Origin: Rhodospirillaceae bacterium
GTDB taxonomy: Bacteria; Pseudomonadota; Alphaproteobacteria; UBA6615
Reading direction: 5' to 3'
Length of the DNA: 64,000 bases
Assembly (NCBI GenBank): GCA_018667335.1
Contig: JABIVD010000053.1
Coordinates: forward strand, 1-64,000
In this document: positions 53,141 through 61,214 of the stretch, piece after piece
Layout: every line of letters starts with the position of its first letter
How positions within the stretch are numbered: position 1 is the first letter of the stretch
The notes under the pieces: generated by a model
What the model saw: only the letters and a program-made list of their open reading frames with translations
Told to the model about the DNA's origin: nothing
Databases searched by the model: none
Translations under genes and position numbers: made by a program

Positions 53141-54692
53141 GGCCGCCTTCGAGACGCTTTTCGAGCCGGCGCTGGTCATGGCCATGCCCGAGGGCGGGGC
53201 GATCCGCCTGAGCGCGGTGACCCTGGCGGCCCAGAAGGCCGGGCTCTCCCCGGGCCAGACGCTGGCCGATGCCCGCGCGTTGACCCCCGATGTCGCGGTC
53301 CATGACGCAGACCCGTCCGGCGACGCAACGACCCTGGAGCGGATCGCCGGCTGGTGCGGGCGCTACACGCCGTGGACCGCGCCTTCAGGCCTGGAGACCG
53401 GCGGTGCGGCGGGGCTCTGGCTGGATGTATCCGGCTGCGCGCATCTGTTCGGCGGTGAGGCCCCGATGCTCGACGACATGACCACGCGGCTGGCCGCCAT
53501 CGGCTACACCGCCCGGGCCGGCCTCGCCGACACGGCGGGCGCGGCCTGGGCGGCGGCCCGGTTCGGCAAACCCGGCCGGGCCCGCTGTGTGATCTTTGCC
53601 CCCGGGGAACACGCCGCCCGGCTCGCGCCCTTCCCCAACGAGGCCCTGCGCCTGTCCGCCGATATCCTCGACGGCCTCGAACGGCTGGGCCTGCGCAACG
53701 TCGGCGATCTGGCGGCCCTGCCCCGCGCCGGGCTGGCGCGCCGGTTCGGGGAGTTGCCGTCCCGCCGCCTGGATCAGGCCCTGGGGCGGGTCGACGAGCC
53801 GATCTCACCCCGCGCACCCGCGCCCGTCTGGCGGCTGCGTACCGCCTTCGCCGAGGCGCTCGGCCGCGAGGAGCATATCGCCGCCGCCGCCCGCAACCTG
53901 CTCGAAGCCCTGTGCAACCGCCTCGCCCGGGCCGAGCGCGGTGTCCGGCGCCTGGAACTGTGCCTCTACCGGGTCGGCGGGCGGGTGGACACGATGATGG
54001 CCGGCACCAGCCGGGCGAGCCACGACCCCGATCACCTGATGCGCCTGCTCGCCGAACAGCTCGAGCGCCTGCCCGAGCCGCCCACATCCGCGCCCGACCC
54101 GCTCAGTGCGGCCGCCGAGGCCATGGTCGAGACCCTGACCCTCGCCGCGGTGGTCACCGAGCCCCTGCGCGCTGTCCAGACCCGGCTCACCGGTGGACAT
54201 GACGATGATCCCGCAGCCCTGGAACGCCTGGTGGACCGGCTGGCCGGGCGTCTCGGCTCCGACAATGTGATGCGCTTTAGGGCCCGCGACACCCATCTGC
54301 CCGAGCGGGTACAGGAAGGCGCGCCCGCGCTGGCCGGTTCAGCCGCCACGTCCACCTGGCAACCACCCCAGCCCCGGCCGCCGCGGCTTCTGGCCCGCCC
54401 CGAACCGGTCGAGGCCATCGCACCCGTGCCCGACGACCCGCCGGTGCTGTTCCGCTGGCGCGGCCGCACCCACCGGATCGCCCGCGCCGAGGGGCCCGAA
54501 CGGATCGAGCCCGAATGGTGGCGCCAGCCCGAGACCGGGAACAACACAACCGCCCTCGACGCCGACACCCGCGACTATTACCGGGTCGAAGACGAGGATG
54601 GCCGCCGCTTCTGGCTCTATCGCGAGGGGCTGTATGACCGTCATTCCGCCGACACGCCCCCGCGCTGGTTCCTCCACGGGCTCTTCGGATGA
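53004..54692 (+). CDS. imuB: ImuB, Y-family polymerase-like mutasome protein
   Basis: A 562-residue DinB-like protein without the usual catalytic acidic residues, which acts as a hub linking DnaE2 to the β clamp. It starts VVSLWFPRFATDRCQ (Y-family N-terminus). The DSCAHLFGG-type region appears as WLDVSGCAHLFGGE, followed by AGLADTAGAAWAAARFG, and a C-terminal domain ends in YREGLYDRHSADTPPRWFLHGLFG. ATG 53004 (MTDRINPKRR) is preferred over a longer frame that would lie wholly inside imuA. The RAYT gene begins 73 bases downstream. Confidence 0.88.
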   Translation: MTDRINPKRRVVSLWFPRFATDRCQRTLKGQLKRQPRFPGNAASPEAAFETLFEPALVMAMPEGGAIRLSAVTLAAQKAGLSPGQTLADARALTPDVAVHDADPSGDATTLERIAGWCGRYTPWTAPSGLETGGAAGLWLDVSGCAHLFGGEAPMLDDMTTRLAAIGYTARAGLADTAGAAWAAARFGKPGRARCVIFAPGEHAARLAPFPNEALRLSADILDGLERLGLRNVGDLAALPRAGLARRFGELPSRRLDQALGRVDEPISPRAPAPVWRLRTAFAEALGREEHIAAAARNLLEALCNRLARAERGVRRLELCLYRVGGRVDTMMAGTSRASHDPDHLMRLLAEQLERLPEPPTSAPDPLSAAAEAMVETLTLAAVVTEPLRAVQTRLTGGHDDDPAALERLVDRLAGRLGSDNVMRFRARDTHLPERVQEGAPALAGSAATSTWQPPQPRPPRLLARPEPVEAIAPVPDDPPVLFRWRGRTHRIARAEGPERIEPEWWRQPETGNNTTALDADTRDYYRVEDEDGRRFWLYREGLYDRHSADTPPRWFLHGLFG

Positions 54693-54693
54693 G

Positions 54694-54753
54694 TGCCCCT
54701 ACCCAGAATCACAGGCCCGTAGGGGCGGGTTTCCAACCCGCCCGGAAACCGGA
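54694..54753. repeat. R2 REP pair left of the RAYT gene
   Basis: A half-copy ending CCCCTAC (54702), a 16-nt spacer, then a full GTAGGGGCGGGTTTCC palindrome with a GGAAACCGGA tail (54719–54753). This 35-bp segment is identical to 55300–55334 on the other side of the transposase gene. Confidence 0.92.
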
Positions 54754-54765
54754 CGGAGATATCTA

Positions 54766-55341
54766 ATGTCGATGGAAAAACAAAAATGGCCGCAACGCCG
54801 CACCCTGCGTTTACGGCATCATGATTACCGCGACCCGGGCGCCTATTTCGTCACCATCTGCACACATCGGCGCAAATGCATCTTCGGATCGATTCTGAAT
54901 ACAACGTTTTATCCCAATAGCTTAGGCACAATCGCCGCCAACAGTTGGGCTGAACTGCCAGATCATTATTCAAATCTGGCGCTCGACAGTTTCGTCCTCA
55001 TGCCCAACCACATCCACGGACTGATATTCCTCACCGAGGCATCTCCTCGTCACCCGCTGTCCGAGATCATCCGAGGCTTCAAAACCTTCTCCGCGCGGCA
55101 AATCAATCAGGCGCGCAATGTCTCCGGCCAGCCCGTCTGGCAAAGAGGTTTCCATGAGCATGTGGTTCGCAGCGATGAAAGCCTGAGCAATATTCGGCAA
55201 TACATCGAAACGAACCCGGCGCGCTGGTCTATGGACCGGGAGAACCCGTCTGTCATGCGGGCGGGTCACAGACCCGCCCCTACCGGGGACGACAGAATTG
55301 TAGGGGCGGGTTTCCAACCCGCCCGGAAACCGGAGCGATGA
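54766..55341 (+). CDS. REP-associated tyrosine transposase (RAYT)
   Basis: A 191-residue Y1 HUH-type transposase of the REP-associated (IS200/IS605-related) class. The metal-binding motif is His82-x-His84 (LMPNHIHGLI) and the catalytic tyrosine is Tyr146 (NIRQYIETNPARW); WQRGFHEHVVR is another family signature. Residues 165–191 are translated from repeat DNA. The interior is about 50% GC by hand count (54901–55020) against about 67% in imuB, a sign of transfer. It is bracketed by identical 35-bp REP copies, lies between imuB and dnaE2 in the same direction, and its stop overlaps the dnaE2 start (ATGA). It would be induced with the SOS operon. Confidence 0.9.
   Translation: MSMEKQKWPQRRTLRLRHHDYRDPGAYFVTICTHRRKCIFGSILNTTFYPNSLGTIAANSWAELPDHYSNLALDSFVLMPNHIHGLIFLTEASPRHPLSEIIRGFKTFSARQINQARNVSGQPVWQRGFHEHVVRSDESLSNIRQYIETNPARWSMDRENPSVMRAGHRPAPTGDDRIVGAGFQPARKPER
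55258..55334. repeat. R2 REP pair at the RAYT–dnaE2 junction
   Basis: CGGGCGGGTC…GACCCGCCCCTAC (to 55283), a 16-nt spacer, then GTAGGGGCGGGTTTCC with the GGAAACCGGA tail (55300–55334). It codes for the RAYT C-terminus and runs to within three bases of the dnaE2 start codon. Confidence 0.92.
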
Positions 55342-58300
55342 TCGCCGTCCCCGAATATGTCGAACTGCAGGTGACCAGCAATTTCTCGTTCCTCGAGGGC
55401 GCGGCGCATCCCGAGGAACTCGCCGCGCGGGCCGCCGAACTGGGCCATCAGGCCGTCGCCATCACCGACCGCAACACGCTGGCCGGCGTGGTGCGCGGAC
55501 ATCTGGGGGCCAAACAGGCCGAAATCCGGGTGATCGTTGGCGTCCGGCTGGACTTCATGGATTCGAGCCCATCCCTGCTCTGCCTGCCAACCGATAAAGT
55601 CGCCTACAGCCGCCTGTCCCAGCTCCTGACCCTGGGCAAACGCCGCGCGGAAAAGGCCCAGTGCCACCTGACGATCGCCGACCTGACCGACCCGGACGGG
55701 AACTTCCAGCGTGGCCTGGATCAAATCCTGATCATCCTGCCGCCTGATGATTTGACGGAAAACCCGGAAGGCATTTTATCCAGCTTTTTGAATCGCCTAT
55801 CCGATGAACTTGAATCAGAAACTTATCTCGCCGCCAGCCATCTCTACCGGGGCGACGACACCCGGCGGCTCGCCCGGCTGGCCGCCATCGCCGAGGAATG
55901 CGCCACACCCCTCGTGGCCACCAACGATGTGCGTTATCACGCGGTCGAACGGCGCGCCCTGGCCGACGTCGTCACCTGCATCCGCGCGCATTGCACCATC
56001 GACAATGCGGGCCGCCGCCTGGCGGTCAACGCCGAGCGACACCTGAAACCGGCCACCGAGATGGCGCGGCTGTTCCGCGATTACCCCGACGCGATCGCCC
56101 GGACGGCCGAAATCGCCGCCAGATGCCGCTTTTCCCTCGATGAACTGCGCTACGAATACCCCGCCGAGCCGGGCGCCGCCGGGCACACCCCCGATGCCGA
56201 ACTCGCGCGGCTGACATGGCGCGGCGCGGCGACGCGTTATCCCGCCAAAAAGTATCCGGACGGCATCCCCGCCAAAGTCCGTGCCCAGCTTGAGCATGAG
56301 CTCACTTTGATCGCCGAACTGCGTTATGCCGCCTACTTCCTGACGGTCGACGACATCGTCCGCTTCGCCCGCTCCCGGGACATCCTGTGCCAGGGACGCG
56401 GATCGGCGGCGAATTCCGCGGTTTGCTTCTGCCTCGGCATCACCGCGGTGGACCCGAACCGTCTGGATCTGCTGTTCGAGCGGTTCATCTCGGCCGAGCG
56501 CGACGAGCCGCCCGATATCGACGTGGATTTCGAGCATGAGCGCCGCGAAGAGGTGATCCAGTACATCTACGCGAAATACGGCCGCGAACGCGCCGGGCTG
56601 GCCGCCACGGTGATCAGCTACCGCTCGCGCTCGGCCCTGCGCGAGGTCGGCAAGGCGCTGGGCCTGACCGGGGACACGGTCGCCGCCCTGTCTGGCCAGG
56701 TCTGGGGCTGGTCCAATGACGGCGTGCCCGACGAGGTGGTCCGCTCCCTTGGCCTGGACCCCGATGACAACCGGTTGAGCCTCGCCCTGCGCCTGACCCG
56801 CGAGCTGATCGGCTTTCCCCGCCACCTGTCCCAGCATGTCGGCGGGTTCGTGATCACCCGCGACCGGCTGGACGCACTCGTGCCCATCGAAAACGCCGCG
56901 ATGGACAACCGCACGGTCATCGAGTGGGACAAGGACGATCTCGATGCCCTGGGCATCCTCAAGATCGACGTGCTCGCGCTCGGCATGCTGACCTGCATCC
57001 GCAAGGCCTTCGCGCTGCTGGCCGACCATTATGACCGCCCCCTGGAGCTGGCGACCGTGCCGCCCGAGGACCCGGCGGTCTACGACATGCTCGGCCAGGC
57101 GGATTCCCTGGGCGTGTTCCAGGTCGAGAGCCGGGCCCAGATGGCCTTCCTGCCGCGCATGAAGCCGCGCAACTTCTACGATCTGGTGATCGAGGTCGCG
57201 ATCATCCGCCCCGGCCCGATCCAGGGCGACATGGTGCACCCCTATATCCGTCGGCGCGACGGGCTGGAGACGGTGGAATTCCCCTCAAAGGAGCTCGAAG
57301 ACGTCCTCGGCAAGACCCTCGGCGTGCCCCTGTTTCAGGAACAGGCGATGAAGATCGCCATCGTCGCCGCCGGCTTCACCCCCGGCGAGGCCGACCAGCT
57401 GCGCCGCGCCATGGCGACGTTCCGCAAGACCGGCACCATCCACACCTTCCACGCCAAGATGGTCGAGGGCATGGCCGCGCGCGGCTATGACCGCGACTTC
57501 GCCGAGCGCTGTTTCCGCCAGATCGAGGGCTTCGGCGAATATGGCTTCCCCGAGAGCCACGCGGCGTCGTTTGCCCTGCTGGTCTATGTCTCCTCCTGGC
57601 TCAAATGCCACCACCCCGACGTGTTCGCCGCGGCCCTGCTCAACAGCCAGCCCATGGGCTTCTACGCGCCCGCGCAGATCGTCCGCGATGCCCGCGAGCA
57701 TGACGTCGAGGTGCGTGGCCCCGATGTGAACCATTCCCTGTGGGACAACCGGCTGGAGCCGCTGCCAGACAGCAAGGACGGCGGCCACGCGCTGCGCCTC
57801 GGTTACCGGCAGATCAAGTCCCTGAACCGGGAGGCCGCCGAGGCCGTCGCGGCGGCGCTCCCGGATGCGGGTTACCTCTCGGTCGAGGATGTCTGGCGCC
57901 GCACCAATGTGAACACCGCCGCACTGGTGGCGCTTGCCGAGGCCGGCGCATTCGGCTCCCTCGGGCTTGAGCGGCGCGAGGCCCTGTGGGCGATCAGGGC
58001 ACTCGGGCACAACGGCCGCGAGACGTCCGCAGCCCTGCCCCTGTTCGCCGTGGCCGATGCCCGCGACGTCGCCCCCGAAGTCTCTCCGGAGACTCAGATA
58101 GCCTTGCCCGACGAGACACCCGGCGAGGTCGTCGCCAATGATTACGCCGCGATCCGCATGTCCCTCAATCATCACCCGGTGGGGCTGCTCCGCGACGAAC
58201 TGGCATCGATGAACGCCGTGCCCGCCCGCGAGTTGCGCGAACGCCCCAACAACCAGCGCCTGACCACGGTCGGATTGATTCTGGTCCGCCAGCGCCCCGG

Positions 58301-58670
58301 GACGGCCAACGGCGTGATCTTCCTGACCCTGGAGGACGAGACCGGGGTCGCCAATGTCATCATCTGGCCCGATGTCTTCGAGCGCCTGCGCAAGGTGGTG
58401 CTGTCGTCGCGGCTGGTGCAGATCACCGGCAGGCTGCAGCGCCAGGGCATCGTCACCCACCTGATCGCCGAGGACATCGTCGACCTGTCGCACCGGCTCG
58501 ACGCGCTTGGTGATGGCAGCACGAACGACAGCAGCACCGACGAGATCAAGTACGGCGTGTCGCCCGACCCCCGCCAGTCAGAGGCCGGCGGCTCCAGGCT
58601 CGCGAAGCCCTCGCTCTGGCGTCACCCGCGCAACACCCACATCGCGATCAAGTCGCGAAATTTTCACTGA
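55338..58670 (+). CDS. dnaE2: Error-prone DNA polymerase DnaE2
   Basis: A 1110-residue C-family polymerase of the SOS mutasome. It has an N-terminal PHP domain (YVELQVTSNFSFLEGAAHPEEL, AITDRNTLAG), the palm with the catalytic acidic motif PPDIDVDF near residues 391–398, the finger region, and a C-terminal OB domain from about residue 975 (TTVGLILVRQRPG…TGVANVIIWPDVFER). Length is normal. It was presumably contiguous with imuB before the RAYT arrived. The GGAG just before the ATG belongs to the REP tail and leaves only 2 bases of spacing, so initiation may depend on coupling to RAYT translation. Confidence 0.95.
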   Translation: MIAVPEYVELQVTSNFSFLEGAAHPEELAARAAELGHQAVAITDRNTLAGVVRGHLGAKQAEIRVIVGVRLDFMDSSPSLLCLPTDKVAYSRLSQLLTLGKRRAEKAQCHLTIADLTDPDGNFQRGLDQILIILPPDDLTENPEGILSSFLNRLSDELESETYLAASHLYRGDDTRRLARLAAIAEECATPLVATNDVRYHAVERRALADVVTCIRAHCTIDNAGRRLAVNAERHLKPATEMARLFRDYPDAIARTAEIAARCRFSLDELRYEYPAEPGAAGHTPDAELARLTWRGAATRYPAKKYPDGIPAKVRAQLEHELTLIAELRYAAYFLTVDDIVRFARSRDILCQGRGSAANSAVCFCLGITAVDPNRLDLLFERFISAERDEPPDIDVDFEHERREEVIQYIYAKYGRERAGLAATVISYRSRSALREVGKALGLTGDTVAALSGQVWGWSNDGVPDEVVRSLGLDPDDNRLSLALRLTRELIGFPRHLSQHVGGFVITRDRLDALVPIENAAMDNRTVIEWDKDDLDALGILKIDVLALGMLTCIRKAFALLADHYDRPLELATVPPEDPAVYDMLGQADSLGVFQVESRAQMAFLPRMKPRNFYDLVIEVAIIRPGPIQGDMVHPYIRRRDGLETVEFPSKELEDVLGKTLGVPLFQEQAMKIAIVAAGFTPGEADQLRRAMATFRKTGTIHTFHAKMVEGMAARGYDRDFAERCFRQIEGFGEYGFPESHAASFALLVYVSSWLKCHHPDVFAAALLNSQPMGFYAPAQIVRDAREHDVEVRGPDVNHSLWDNRLEPLPDSKDGGHALRLGYRQIKSLNREAAEAVAAALPDAGYLSVEDVWRRTNVNTAALVALAEAGAFGSLGLERREALWAIRALGHNGRETSAALPLFAVADARDVAPEVSPETQIALPDETPGEVVANDYAAIRMSLNHHPVGLLRDELASMNAVPARELRERPNNQRLTTVGLILVRQRPGTANGVIFLTLEDETGVANVIIWPDVFERLRKVVLSSRLVQITGRLQRQGIVTHLIAEDIVDLSHRLDALGDGSTNDSSTDEIKYGVSPDPRQSEAGGSRLAKPSLWRHPRNTHIAIKSRNFH

Positions 58671-58744
58671 ATGCGACGCAGCGCGACGGGTACAATGCCC
58701 GCCGCAGTCCTCCTCGTCGCATCCCTTTCCGCCGGAGCCTCCCC

Positions 58745-59206
58745 ATGACCACCATCGCGCTTTCCCTGCACATTCTCGGCGCCGTCATCTGGGTCGGCGG
58801 CATGTTCACCATCTATGTGTGCATGCGTCCCGCCCTTGCATCGCTATCACAACCGGCCGACCGGCTGACGCTCATACGCGTGACCTTCCAGAAGTTTTTC
58901 CCCTGGGTCTGGCTGTCGATCATCCTGCTGTTCGCATCCGGCTACTGGGTGCTGTTCACGGTCCAGGGCGGGTTCGCGTTTGCCGGTGCGCATGTGCACA
59001 TCATGCAAGGTATCGCCTGGGTCATGGTCCTGCTCTTCGCCTGGCTCTACTGGGGGGCCTGGCCGGACTTCCGCGAGGCGGTCGACGGCGAGAACTGGCC
59101 GCAGGCGGGCAAGGACCTGGACCGGATCCGCAAGATTATCGCGGTGAACCTGCCGCTCGGCCTGATCGTCGTGGTGATCGGCGCCAGCGGCCGCTGGTGG
59201 GTCTGA
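58745..59206 (+). CDS. CopD-family membrane protein
   Basis: A 153-residue inner-membrane protein with four helices: LHILGAVIWVGGMFTIYV, VWLSIILLFASGYWVLF, IMQGIAWVMVLLFAWLYW and IAVNLPLGLIVVVIGA. The His in SLHILGAVIWVGG and HVHIMQG could bind haem or copper, as in CopD/YcnJ-like and cytochrome b-like families. It follows dnaE2 by 74 bases and converges with the betaine transporter genes. Function uncertain. Confidence 0.68.
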   Translation: MTTIALSLHILGAVIWVGGMFTIYVCMRPALASLSQPADRLTLIRVTFQKFFPWVWLSIILLFASGYWVLFTVQGGFAFAGAHVHIMQGIAWVMVLLFAWLYWGAWPDFREAVDGENWPQAGKDLDRIRKIIAVNLPLGLIVVVIGASGRWWV

Positions 59207-60241
59207 CTAGTTCCCAGCTGTTGCCCGCGCGACCATCGCCGCCATCAGATCACCCCGCGAGATTGCACCCACAGGGCGGCCGTCGGCGGCCGTGACAATC
59301 CCCGCGTCGGCGCCCGCCTCCGCCAGGGCGATCGCTGCGGCCTCAAGCAAACTGTCGTGTGAAATCGCCGGGCCGGTGGTCCCATTCGTAATCGGCGCCA
59401 TGACTCGCCCCACCTGGATCACCCGGCCTCGATTGATGTCCTTCACGAACTCGGCGATGTAGTCGTCGGCGGGTGCCAACACGATATCCTGGGGCGCACC
59501 CTGCTGGACGATTTCACCATCCCGCAGGATCGCGATGTCGTCGCCGATCCGCAGCGCCTCATCCAGATCATGGGTGATGAACATGATCGTCTTCCGCAGC
59601 TCCGCCTGAAGCTCCAGCAGAATATTTTGCATTTCGACGCGGATCACCGGGTCCAGTGCGCTGAAAGCTTCATCCATCAGCAGAATATCCGGGTCGGTCG
59701 CGAGCGCGCGTCCCAGGCCAACGCGCTGCTGCATGCCGCCCGACAGTTCGGTGGGAAAACGGTCCGCGAAACCGTCGAGCCCGATCCGGTCGATCCAGTG
59801 GGACACGCGCGTATCGATCTCGTCGCGGTCCAGCCCCCGGACCTTCAGGCCGTAGCCGATATTCTCGCGCACCGTGCGATGAGGCATCAGGGCGAACCCC
59901 TGAAAGACCATCGATGCGGTGTTGCGCCGAAACGCCCTCAGCGCGCTCGCGTCCATGCCCGACACGCTTTGCCCATCGACGATGATGTCGCCGTATGTGG
60001 GCTCGATCAGCCGGTTGATATGCCGGATCAGGGTCGACTTGCCCGAACCCGAAAGCCCCATGACCACCTGGATGCTCTCCGCCGGGATTGCCAGGTTGAT
60101 GTCCCGCAGGGCGAGCACGCAATTGTGCCGGTCGAGCAGTTCCTGCTTGCCGATCCCTTCGCGCACGAGGGGCATCACGGTCTCGGCCGCGCCGCCGAAG
60201 ACCTTGCAGAGCCCCCGGATGTCGATCATCGGCTCAGACAT
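59207..60241 (-). CDS. proV: Glycine betaine/proline-type ABC transporter ATP-binding protein
   Basis: A 344-residue ATPase of the ProV/OpuAA class. Walker A is GLSGSGKST (residues 62–70), the signature is ELSGGMQQRVGLGRAL and Walker B is ILLMDEAFSALDP. A C-terminal CBS-domain region (EAAAIALAEAGADAGIVTAADGRPVGAISRGDL) may sense ionic strength, as known for OpuA-type transporters. ATG 60241 overlaps the proW stop by eight bases. The order proX–proW–proV is conserved here on the minus strand. Confidence 0.9.
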   Translation of the reverse strand: MSEPMIDIRGLCKVFGGAAETVMPLVREGIGKQELLDRHNCVLALRDINLAIPAESIQVVMGLSGSGKSTLIRHINRLIEPTYGDIIVDGQSVSGMDASALRAFRRNTASMVFQGFALMPHRTVRENIGYGLKVRGLDRDEIDTRVSHWIDRIGLDGFADRFPTELSGGMQQRVGLGRALATDPDILLMDEAFSALDPVIRVEMQNILLELQAELRKTIMFITHDLDEALRIGDDIAILRDGEIVQQGAPQDIVLAPADDYIAEFVKDINRGRVIQVGRVMAPITNGTTGPAISHDSLLEAAAIALAEAGADAGIVTAADGRPVGAISRGDLMAAMVARATAGN

Positions 60242-61133
60242 TGCTGATGCGCTCATACTGCAGCTGCATCCGCCGGCCGTAGGCCTGGGACACCCGATCG
60301 AAGACGATGGCCAGCGCCACGATCGCAAGCCCGTTGAGGAGGCCGAGGGTGAAATACTGGTTGGTGATCGAGCGCAGCACCGGCTGGCCCAGCCCCTGCA
60401 CGCCGATCATCGAGGCGATCACCACCATGGCCAATGCCATCATGATGGTCTGGTTGATGCCCGCCATGATCGTCGGCAATGCCAGCGGAATCTGCACGCC
60501 AACGAGGCGCTGCCAGCCGCTCGCGCCGAACGCATCGGCGGCTTCCAGCACGTCCCTGTCGACCAGGCGTATACCCAGGTTGGTCAGGCGAATGACCGGC
60601 GGGATCGCATAGATCACGACCGCAATCACCCCCGGCACCTTGCCGATGCCCAGGAGCATCACCACGGGGATCAGATAGACGAAGGCCGGCATGGTCTGCA
60701 TCACGTCGAGAATCGGTGTGACGATCGTCCGGGCCCTGTCCGAGCGCGCCATCACGATCCCGATCGGCACGCCCAGGGCGATCGCGATCAGGGTGCAGAC
60801 CGTGATGATGCTCATGGTGCTCATCGTGTCTTTCCACATGCCGAAGTAACCGATCAGCAGAAACGCCACGGCCGTTCCCGCGACGATCTTCCATGACCTG
60901 CCGACGAGGAAGACCAGCGCACACACGACGACCAGCACCGCCCACCAGGGCGCGTTGATCAGCAATCTCTCGAACCAGACCAGGAAGAACAGCAGCGGCT
61001 CGAAGAACGCCTCAATGGCATCCCCGTAGCTGCGCGAGAAATCGCGATAAGCTCCATCCAGCGCCTTGCGGAACCCGACCAGCGTCTCGCGCTCCATTTG
61101 GGGGAACGTCACCCACCATGATGTGTCGGCCAT
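60234..61133 (-). CDS. proW: Glycine betaine/proline-type ABC transporter permease
   Basis: A 299-residue permease with about six to seven helices. The binding-protein-dependent transport domain shows GVPIGIVMARS, DVMQTMPAFVYLIPVVMLLGIGKVPGVIAVVIYAIPPVIRLTNLGIR and the EAA-like EAADAFGASGWQRLVGVQIPLALPTI. It has an extra N-terminal segment of 60 residues with a periplasmic start, as in ProW. It overlaps proV and follows proX beyond an 80-base gap containing a hairpin. Confidence 0.92.
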   Translation of the reverse strand: MADTSWWVTFPQMERETLVGFRKALDGAYRDFSRSYGDAIEAFFEPLLFFLVWFERLLINAPWWAVLVVVCALVFLVGRSWKIVAGTAVAFLLIGYFGMWKDTMSTMSIITVCTLIAIALGVPIGIVMARSDRARTIVTPILDVMQTMPAFVYLIPVVMLLGIGKVPGVIAVVIYAIPPVIRLTNLGIRLVDRDVLEAADAFGASGWQRLVGVQIPLALPTIMAGINQTIMMALAMVVIASMIGVQGLGQPVLRSITNQYFTLGLLNGLAIVALAIVFDRVSQAYGRRMQLQYERISNV

Positions 61134-61173
61134 GGTCCAAATCTCCGATGCGATTGCGGCCCGGCTAATGAAA

Positions 61174-61201
61174 ATCCCGGCGACCGATGGGCCGCCGGGA
61201 T
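61174..61201 (-). promoter_or_regulatory. Intercistronic hairpin between proX and proW
   Basis: ATCCCGGCG pairs perfectly with CGCCGGGAT across a 10-base loop, followed on the minus strand by TTTTC. It lies between the binding-protein gene and the permease gene, and may stop part of the transcripts or stabilise the proX message. Confidence 0.6.
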
Positions 61202-61214
61202 GAAATGATAGTCG

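Noticed and set aside
54766-55341. A full IS200/IS605 insertion sequence
   Set aside because: There is no tnpB, and the flanks are GTAG-type REPs repeated elsewhere rather than IS ends, so a RAYT with REPs explains it better.
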